The position numbers were made by a program, and so were the translations under genes. From Methylomicrobium lacus LW14 (GTDB lineage Bacteria > Pseudomonadota > Gammaproteobacteria > Methylococcales > Methylomonadaceae), in assembly GCF_000527095.1 (NCBI RefSeq), contig NZ_AZUN01000001.1, positions 2,108,001 to 2,172,000 of the forward strand: 64,000 nucleotides of DNA. Direction: 5' to 3'. The number at the start of each line of letters is the position of its first letter. Within the stretch, counting starts at the first letter, position 1. Shown in pieces: positions 58,627 to 64,000 of this stretch. The notes beneath the pieces are model-generated. The model saw only the letters and a list, made by a program, of their open reading frames with translations. It did not search any database and was not told the origin of the DNA.

Positions 58627-61494
58627 TCAACCCACGATATTCTTCTGATGAAACTCGGGATGCGGCATGGCCTTGCCGATACCGTAGCCTTGCGCATAAT
58701 CAATGCCGATGCCGGCCAGCACCTCCAGAATCTCCTGGTTTTCGACAAATTCGGCGATCGTCTTGATGCCCATGCCGTGGCCGACGCCGTTGATTGCGTG
58801 CACGAAAAGCCTATCTTCGCGGCTATGCAAGATGTTTTTAACGAAGGATCCGTCAATCTTCAAATAATTGACCGGCAGCTGTTTCAGATAACTCATCGAC
58901 GAAAATCCGACGCCGAAATCGTCCAGCGCGAAACTGCCGCCGATGCTTTCGATTTGCACGATCAAATCGTGGGCCGCCTGTAGCCGGGTCACCGCCTGTG
59001 TTTCGGTGACCTCGAAGATGAAATGCTTCGGCTCGAGGCGGTATTGCTGCAAAAACCGGCTGATCACGGCGAAGGCGTCCGGATTGGACAGCATTTCGGC
59101 CGACAGGTTGATCGACAGCTTGATGTCAAGGCCTTGCCTCAAAAGTTCGGCCTGTTTGCTGAACGCCAAATCGATCACGCGCAGATCGATTTGATAAATC
59201 AGCCCGGTTTGTTCGGCGACCTCGATAAACCTTGCCGGGGGGCTTATCTCTCCATCCTCTCCGACCATTCTGAGCAAACATTCGTAATGCGTGATCGTCC
59301 GGTCCGCAATCCGCATGATCGGTTGGTAATACAGCACAAAGCGGTTTTCCTCAAGCGCCTTTTCGATCTTGGCTTTCCAGGTCACCCGGCTCTTGATGGC
59401 CTTGCGGCCGATGTCATCATGGCTGGCCAGCCGCCAGCCGCCTCGCCCCTCCTCCTTGGCCCGATACATCGCAATGTCCGCCGACGCGAGCAGATCCTGC
59501 GCGCCGCAATCGGCTTCGGGAAACATCAACAGGCCCGCGCTGACCGAGGCGCGGTGCTGCTCGCCGCCGCTATCGATCACCACCGTCGCCATTTCGCTGC
59601 ATAATTTCTGCGCCAGCTCCTCGGCCTGTTTTTGCTCGATATCGGAAGCCAAAACGATGAATTCGTCGCCGCCAAAACGCGCGATCACATCCGCTTTACG
59701 CGTGATATGCCGCAGTTTCTCGGCGACCTTGATCAACAGTTCATCACCGACCTGATGACCGCAGCTGTCGTTGATGTATTTAAATTGGTCGATATCGAAA
59801 AACACGATCGCGGACGTATGGCCTTGGCGAAGCGCCAGACTGATTGCGTGCTCAAGCTCCTTTTCGAATTTACGGCGATTGTAAAGACTCGTCAAAGGGT
59901 CGTGTTCGGCCAGCCAGGTCAGGCGGTTTTCCGATTTTTTGCGTTCGGTCAGATCAAGCCCCACCACCAGGATTTCATGCGCGGATTCCGCTTCGATCTC
60001 CGCGATGAACAGCGGCGATAAATACCAGGAAAGATAAAGTTCGGAGCCGTCCCTCGCCACCATCGGACACTCGAACTGCAAATTTTGGCTCTGCGTGCGA
60101 TCAAAAATGCCGTTCGACACGAGCAGCAGATCGGAAGTCTCGGCGCTAAAAAACAGTTCGGAGAAGGGTTTGCCGAGCAGTTCCGCCGCCGAATAGCCAG
60201 TTAATTGCTCGGTAAACTTATTGACCGTGCGGATCATGCCCATCTTGTCGGTGGTCAGAATGATCACCTGCGCGGTATTCAGCATGTTGTCGATAAAGTT
60301 TTTCTCGATCAGCAGCTCCTTGGCCTGCTTCGACAGGGCTTGCGTGCGCTGATTGACCTGGTCATCGAGTTCCTGCAAGGTGCCGATCAGCGCGTGCGCC
60401 GCGTCCTCCAGCACATCGATCTCGTCCTTGACCCAGGCGTGTTTTGGCGGCCTTATCCGCCGCGCAACGGCGTGATATTGTTTTTTCGCGATCAAAGGAA
60501 ACACATTGACCAGGCTGCGGAGCCGGCGCGTCGGCCCGATCAACAAAAACAGCAAGACGCCGCCGGACAACAACAGACTCAATAAACCGCTCAGCGCGTA
60601 CAGGGAGCTTGCCTGCTCGACGCTGCTCAGTGAGGCGCTGACGTCTTCGATGATCAGCATGCGAGCGTCGTTGCTGTCGTCAAACGGCAGAGAAATCAGA
60701 TCGTAAGTCTTGCCGCCGGCTTCGAGAATCACCGATCCTTTCGGCAACGCTTGAGGATGCCGCTTGCTGAGCTCTTTCAGTAATGCCGAGTTTTTTTGAT
60801 GCTCGGTCAACGCCATCGCATTCATCGACCAAGGCTCTAGCCGCAGAATACCGGGATTTTCGATCCGCGAATGCCGGGTCAAAATGGCCGTATCCAGACC
60901 GATCACGTTTTTCAATTTTAAAACCGTATCGGCCAAGTCAACGCCAAAGATGAAGATACCCAAAAAATCGCCGTTATGCAGAAACGGCGTGGCGCGGAAA
61001 TGAACGCAACGATCCTCGCACACAATATAGTCATAGGTGATTTCGTGTTTGGCAACCAGGCCTAACCAGTCGTCAAACTGTTTTTGAGCCCTGGCTTCGC
61101 CCCAGTGCCCGATCAGTTGCGTGTCTTTGTCAAACAGAAAGACCGAAATGATCTGCGATTGCAGTTCTATTTGCGGCCAATTGGTGTCGATGATTTTTTT
61201 GATCGACTTGAGTGCTTTATCGGGTGACATCGAAGATTCCAAAAGGCCTGGAATCAGCCAACCGATGTCAATGCGGTCGCTCTTGACTTGCTCCAAAACG
61301 CCATGAAAGGCATGGGAATAGGCGTCGTGCAGGCGGGCTCTTTCCTGCTGGTAGTTTTTATTCAGGCTATACTGCCCGATCAGCATGATGGCCCCCGAGC
61401 CTAAAAAGGTGGCAAAGCTAACAGACAAAATTGACTGCCATACCAGACTTAAAAAACGTTGTGGCTCTTTACGCATAGAGAAACCGGGAATCAT
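58627..61494 (-). CDS. Membrane sensor diguanylate cyclase/phosphodiesterase (periplasmic sensor-PAS-GGDEF-EAL)
   Basis: 955 aa. An N-terminal helix (about 18-40), a large periplasmic sensor region, a second helix near 300-320, then a coiled linker, PAS (about 395-500), GGDEF (about 520-690) and EAL (about 700-945). The cyclase site is RFGGDEFIVLA with the inhibitory RKAD motif five residues before it. The EAL domain has HYECLLRM (Cys instead of Ala), FEVTETQAV, LDDFGVGFSSMSYL and AQGYGIGKAMP, so its metal and catalytic residues look intact. It can make or break c-di-GMP; the balance is not predictable. Convergent with the porin pair. Confidence 0.92.
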   Translation of the reverse strand: MIPGFSMRKEPQRFLSLVWQSILSVSFATFLGSGAIMLIGQYSLNKNYQQERARLHDAYSHAFHGVLEQVKSDRIDIGWLIPGLLESSMSPDKALKSIKKIIDTNWPQIELQSQIISVFLFDKDTQLIGHWGEARAQKQFDDWLGLVAKHEITYDYIVCEDRCVHFRATPFLHNGDFLGIFIFGVDLADTVLKLKNVIGLDTAILTRHSRIENPGILRLEPWSMNAMALTEHQKNSALLKELSKRHPQALPKGSVILEAGGKTYDLISLPFDDSNDARMLIIEDVSASLSSVEQASSLYALSGLLSLLLSGGVLLFLLIGPTRRLRSLVNVFPLIAKKQYHAVARRIRPPKHAWVKDEIDVLEDAAHALIGTLQELDDQVNQRTQALSKQAKELLIEKNFIDNMLNTAQVIILTTDKMGMIRTVNKFTEQLTGYSAAELLGKPFSELFFSAETSDLLLVSNGIFDRTQSQNLQFECPMVARDGSELYLSWYLSPLFIAEIEAESAHEILVVGLDLTERKKSENRLTWLAEHDPLTSLYNRRKFEKELEHAISLALRQGHTSAIVFFDIDQFKYINDSCGHQVGDELLIKVAEKLRHITRKADVIARFGGDEFIVLASDIEQKQAEELAQKLCSEMATVVIDSGGEQHRASVSAGLLMFPEADCGAQDLLASADIAMYRAKEEGRGGWRLASHDDIGRKAIKSRVTWKAKIEKALEENRFVLYYQPIMRIADRTITHYECLLRMVGEDGEISPPARFIEVAEQTGLIYQIDLRVIDLAFSKQAELLRQGLDIKLSINLSAEMLSNPDAFAVISRFLQQYRLEPKHFIFEVTETQAVTRLQAAHDLIVQIESIGGSFALDDFGVGFSSMSYLKQLPVNYLKIDGSFVKNILHSREDRLFVHAINGVGHGMGIKTIAEFVENQEILEVLAGIGIDYAQGYGIGKAMPHPEFHQKNIVG

Positions 61495-61500
61495 TGCGGT

Positions 61501-62241
61501 TTAAGAGGATGACTCGCCAAGCAAGTCGGATCGAATCGTATCGTAAAGGTCTTGGTAATCCGGACTCAGATTTTTATAGATCGGCTCGGGAAATATCAAA
61601 TAAGGCGCCCTTCGGCCAAAATAATCCACCGGCTCGCCAATCTGGTTCAAGCCGACGCCAAATCGCGCCAGCAAGCGGGCCAAACGGAGCTCTATTAATC
61701 CTACTCCATAATCGAGCCTTTCTTCAAGCATCAAAATGGCGGTCGCAAAAATCATGCAGACCGGCAAATAATTGATCGGAAAACGTTTATAGCCCATGCC
61801 GCCGTCAGACAAATCGTTTTCAACCGTATAGTCCAGATCGCCCTTGCGGCGCCGGAAAGAAGAAAGAATCAACATTCTGGACACCTCGGCCGTTTTACCG
61901 ATTCTGATGTCTTTAACCGGCGCCGCACTAAAGTCGAATGGCTTGGGGTAATGCTCTTCGACCGGCAGCGTCCTCGTCGGGCTGACATGCAGCGGAATCA
62001 GTCTTACATTCCCAATGGGTTGACCGCTCGGCTTATGATACAGTAACGTGTGTATCGAACAGGGATCCCATAAGTCGGTTTCCAGGGGCTCGCCGAGCGT
62101 ATCGGCGGCAATCATGTTTTGTTCTTCAAAATAAACACGGTAGCGGATATGGAAAGCAGTTTTCTTTAATTCAGGACTGGTCGCCCTGAGCATGCGAAAA
62201 TATTTCTGATAATGCGAGATAAGACTTAAATCGCAAGGCAT
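61501..62241 (-). CDS. PEP-CTERM/exosortase system-associated acyltransferase
   Basis: 246 aa from ATG 62241; an ATG eight codons earlier is possible. YRVYFEEQNMIAADTLGEPL, VEEHYPKPFDF and TAEVSRMLILSSFRRRKGD match the GNAT-like family related to acyl-homoserine lactone synthases and named for its association with exosortase loci. No exosortase or PEP-CTERM protein is in this window. It ends six bases upstream of the GGDEF/EAL start, so both may share a transcript. Confidence 0.85.
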   Translation of the reverse strand: MPCDLSLISHYQKYFRMLRATSPELKKTAFHIRYRVYFEEQNMIAADTLGEPLETDLWDPCSIHTLLYHKPSGQPIGNVRLIPLHVSPTRTLPVEEHYPKPFDFSAAPVKDIRIGKTAEVSRMLILSSFRRRKGDLDYTVENDLSDGGMGYKRFPINYLPVCMIFATAILMLEERLDYGVGLIELRLARLLARFGVGLNQIGEPVDYFGRRAPYLIFPEPIYKNLSPDYQDLYDTIRSDLLGESSS

Positions 62242-62322
62242 TGCGTTCACCTCGATCGAGCACACTTATTAATATTATATTAAGATAGTGTAAAGCATTA
62301 CGCTAATTAATCCACAGAATTC

Positions 62323-63105
62323 ATGAGCCAATCCAAGGCCTTCGACGGCCAAGTCAGCCCTCTCTACCTCGCCAAGGCAGCGGCTGTTTTGGCGCCGCTC
62401 AAAAAACTCAGTTACGAACGGCTTGCCATCGGCAAGGCAAGCCATCTGCTTGACGTCGGCTGCGGCCCGGGGGCAGATGTAGCCGCCCTGGCAGACAGGA
62501 TTGGAGCTGCCGGCCGGGTTATCGGTTTCGACCTGGAAATCGGCATGCTCAGGCAGGCCTTGTCAAGCCTCGAACAGGATCAGATCTGTTTCATTCAGGG
62601 CGATGCGCTACAACTCCCGTTTCAAGACAATAGTTTTGACGGCTGCCGCAGCGAACGCCTGTTCATGCATCTTCCTGATCCCGACCGCACGCTGGCGGAA
62701 ATGATTCGGGTCACCCGAGCCGGCGGCAAAATCGTGGTGATCGATACCGATTGGAGCAGCCTGTCGATCGATACGCCTTACCCGGCAATCGAGCGCGCAT
62801 TGTCCGAATACCGGCTGACGCGCGTCCTCAAAAACGGCTATTCCGGACGCCGCTTGTACCGCCAATTCAGACAGCTCCAGCTTGCCGATATTGAAATTGA
62901 AGCCTATCCGCTCTGCATCACCGATCGGGACCTGTTTTATTTTTTGACGATGCAGCAAGCGATCGAAGATCAAGCCCTCGCAGAGCAATGGATTACCGCC
63001 GAGCAACTGCTGGCTTGGCGCCGCGAGATTCAACACGCCGCCGACGCCGGCTGCTTTTATGCCAGCATCACGCTCGTGATGGTTTCCGCGATAAAGCCGC
63101 AATAA
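62323..63105 (+). CDS. Class I SAM-dependent methyltransferase
   Basis: 260 aa. Motif I is LLDVGCGPGADVAALADRIG. It is followed by the acidic end of beta 2 (GFDLEIGML), GDALQLPFQDNSFDG and MIRVTRAGGKIVVID, a UbiE/Methyltransf_11 pattern. The acceptor molecule is unknown. Divergent from the exosortase-associated acyltransferase, with about 80 bp between the start codons. Confidence 0.88.
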   Translation: MSQSKAFDGQVSPLYLAKAAAVLAPLKKLSYERLAIGKASHLLDVGCGPGADVAALADRIGAAGRVIGFDLEIGMLRQALSSLEQDQICFIQGDALQLPFQDNSFDGCRSERLFMHLPDPDRTLAEMIRVTRAGGKIVVIDTDWSSLSIDTPYPAIERALSEYRLTRVLKNGYSGRRLYRQFRQLQLADIEIEAYPLCITDRDLFYFLTMQQAIEDQALAEQWITAEQLLAWRREIQHAADAGCFYASITLVMVSAIKPQ

Positions 63106-63423
63106 TACCGCCAATCATCACTACCGTTTAGGGCCCCTTCGCCGCATTGCTCGGCGGCCCTCCGTAAAAAGCGCCAGCGCGCAGCATCTGCAAGAAAATC
63201 GCAGCGGTCAATTTTTTATTGTGGTTGTTTAAACTTTTCAGTAACCTACTCCCCGGCTTGTGTAATTGTCAACCCCTCGATTCGCCCATCAGGACGAGAC
63301 GATCGGTTCGCAAGGCCGCTGCAGGGCAGGATCAAAACCAGGTTTATGCCTTTCATTCCAGAAAGAACGCGCCGGCCGTTACCGGGCTATTTAAATAACA
63401 ATAACTAAAAAATAGGAGGAACG
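63106..63423. other. 318 bp gap before hppA
   Basis: No gene is visible. It contains a GC-rich stretch with short inverted repeats (GGGCCCCTTCGCCGC...GGCGGCCC, about 63131-63156), possibly the end of the methyltransferase transcript. The likely hppA promoter and leader lie near 63230-63410. A strong AGGAGG site sits just before GTG 63424. Confidence 0.4.
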
Positions 63424-64000
63424 GTGTTAACCGCATCGCTATCGATCATTATCGCGTTACTGATGGGGCTTCTGGGCGTTGCTTACGTCCTTTGGCAATT
63501 TAAAATCATTCTTGGCTACGACCGCGGCAATGCCGCCATGCAAGCGATCGCGGAAGCCATTCAAGAAGGGGCTTCGGCTTTTCTTACCCGGGAATACCGG
63601 GTTCTGGCCGTTTTCGTCGCGATCGTGGCGTCGGTCATTTCAACTTTTCTGCAATGGCAGACCGCGCTGTGCTTCGTCGTCGGCGCCATCGCCTCCGCGG
63701 GCGCGGGTTATCTCGGCATGTATGTGGCCGTGCGCGCGAACGTCAGAACCGCCGCCGCGGCCAGCCGGGGACTGCATGAAGGCCTCCGGGTCGCCTTCGG
63801 CAGCGGCGCGGTCATGGGCATGTCGGTGGTCAGCTTCAGCCTGATCGGGATGACGGTGCTTTATTTGATATTCAACGGCGATCCGAACCAGCTGACCTAC
63901 GTGACCGGCTTCGGCTTCGGCGCCAGCAGCATCGCCCTGTTCGCGCGCGTCGGCGGCGGCATCTACACCAAGGCCGCCGATGTCGGCGCCGATCTGGTCG
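63424..64000 (+). CDS. hppA: Membrane-bound proton (or sodium) translocating pyrophosphatase, 3' end cut by the window
   Basis: The first 192 residues are present, starting at GTG 63424 with AGGAGG four bases upstream. Three to four transmembrane helices are followed by the signature GGGIYTKAADVGADLV, which binds Mg-pyrophosphate. LGYDRGNAAMQAIAEAIQEG and FLTREYRVLAVFV are typical of the N-terminus. It couples pyrophosphate hydrolysis to ion pumping across the inner membrane. The residue that separates K+-dependent from K+-independent types lies beyond the window. Confidence 0.95.
   Translation, partial: MLTASLSIIIALLMGLLGVAYVLWQFKIILGYDRGNAAMQAIAEAIQEGASAFLTREYRVLAVFVAIVASVISTFLQWQTALCFVVGAIASAGAGYLGMYVAVRANVRTAAAASRGLHEGLRVAFGSGAVMGMSVVSFSLIGMTVLYLIFNGDPNQLTYVTGFGFGASSIALFARVGGGIYTKAADVGADLV

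Overview
This 64 kb window looks like chromosomal DNA of a gammaproteobacterium, possibly a methanotroph-like member of the Methylococcales. The block trpF-trpB-trpA-accD-folC-dedD-cvpA-purF-metZ is in typical gammaproteobacterial order. The window also has an aas-lplT pair, a type IV pilin with its TfpZ accessory protein, and an H+-pyrophosphatase. No methane-oxidation gene is present, so the finer placement is inference. I saw no tRNA, rRNA, CRISPR array or intact transposase.

1-15.5 kb: a partial ABC-2 type ATPase and a DUF255 thioredoxin-fold protein, then a decaying FecI/FecR-type surface-signalling region. That region holds a fecI relic, two FecR genes and a PepSY membrane protein, but no TonB receptor. 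An NHL-repeat protein, a transketolase-like enzyme, the lysophospholipid recycling pair aas-lplT and a UMF1/Atg22-type transporter follow.

15.6-21.5 kb: the most striking region. A minus-strand cluster encodes a long Asn/Ser/Gly repeat protein with a Sec signal, two small secreted proteins, a secreted C39-family peptidase, and an outer-membrane barrel with an N-terminal coiled coil. The order and parts resemble the Pseudomonas fap functional-amyloid operon, in diverged form. An orphan winged-helix regulator with a degenerate receiver domain lies just upstream. One small secreted protein carries a near-perfect double-glycine motif of the kind C39 peptidases cut.

22-34 kb: a P-type cation ATPase; four small enzymes or binding proteins (two VOC proteins, a YCII-GyrI fusion, DUF1428); an AT-rich HEPN-like gene; an apparent TetR-linked operon of di-heme peroxidase, Tat-exported metallophosphoesterase and monoheme cytochrome c; a LysR regulator; a beta-carbonic anhydrase; and a Nudix hydrolase.

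34-46 kb: a DegT aminotransferase and a Gfo/Idh dehydrogenase that resemble the GnnB/GnnA pair making 3-amino-UDP-GlcNAc for lipid A. They are separated by repeats and a GxxExxY relic. The conserved trp-acc-fol-ded-cvp-pur-met block follows.

46-54.6 kb: accessory DNA with a DUF6883/DUF4926 pair, a VOC protein, a Uma2 nuclease-fold protein, a solitary AbrB-type antitoxin and many palindromic dispersed repeats. Then comes a pilin island: tfpZ, FAD oxidoreductase, gtrA, a large membrane protein, and pilA behind a sigma-54-like promoter. This arrangement suggests surface glycan or pilin modification.

54.6-64 kb: an unrecognised 502-aa protein, a periplasmic binding-like protein with an outer-membrane porin, a GGDEF/EAL sensor, an exosortase-associated acyltransferase, a SAM methyltransferase and the start of hppA.
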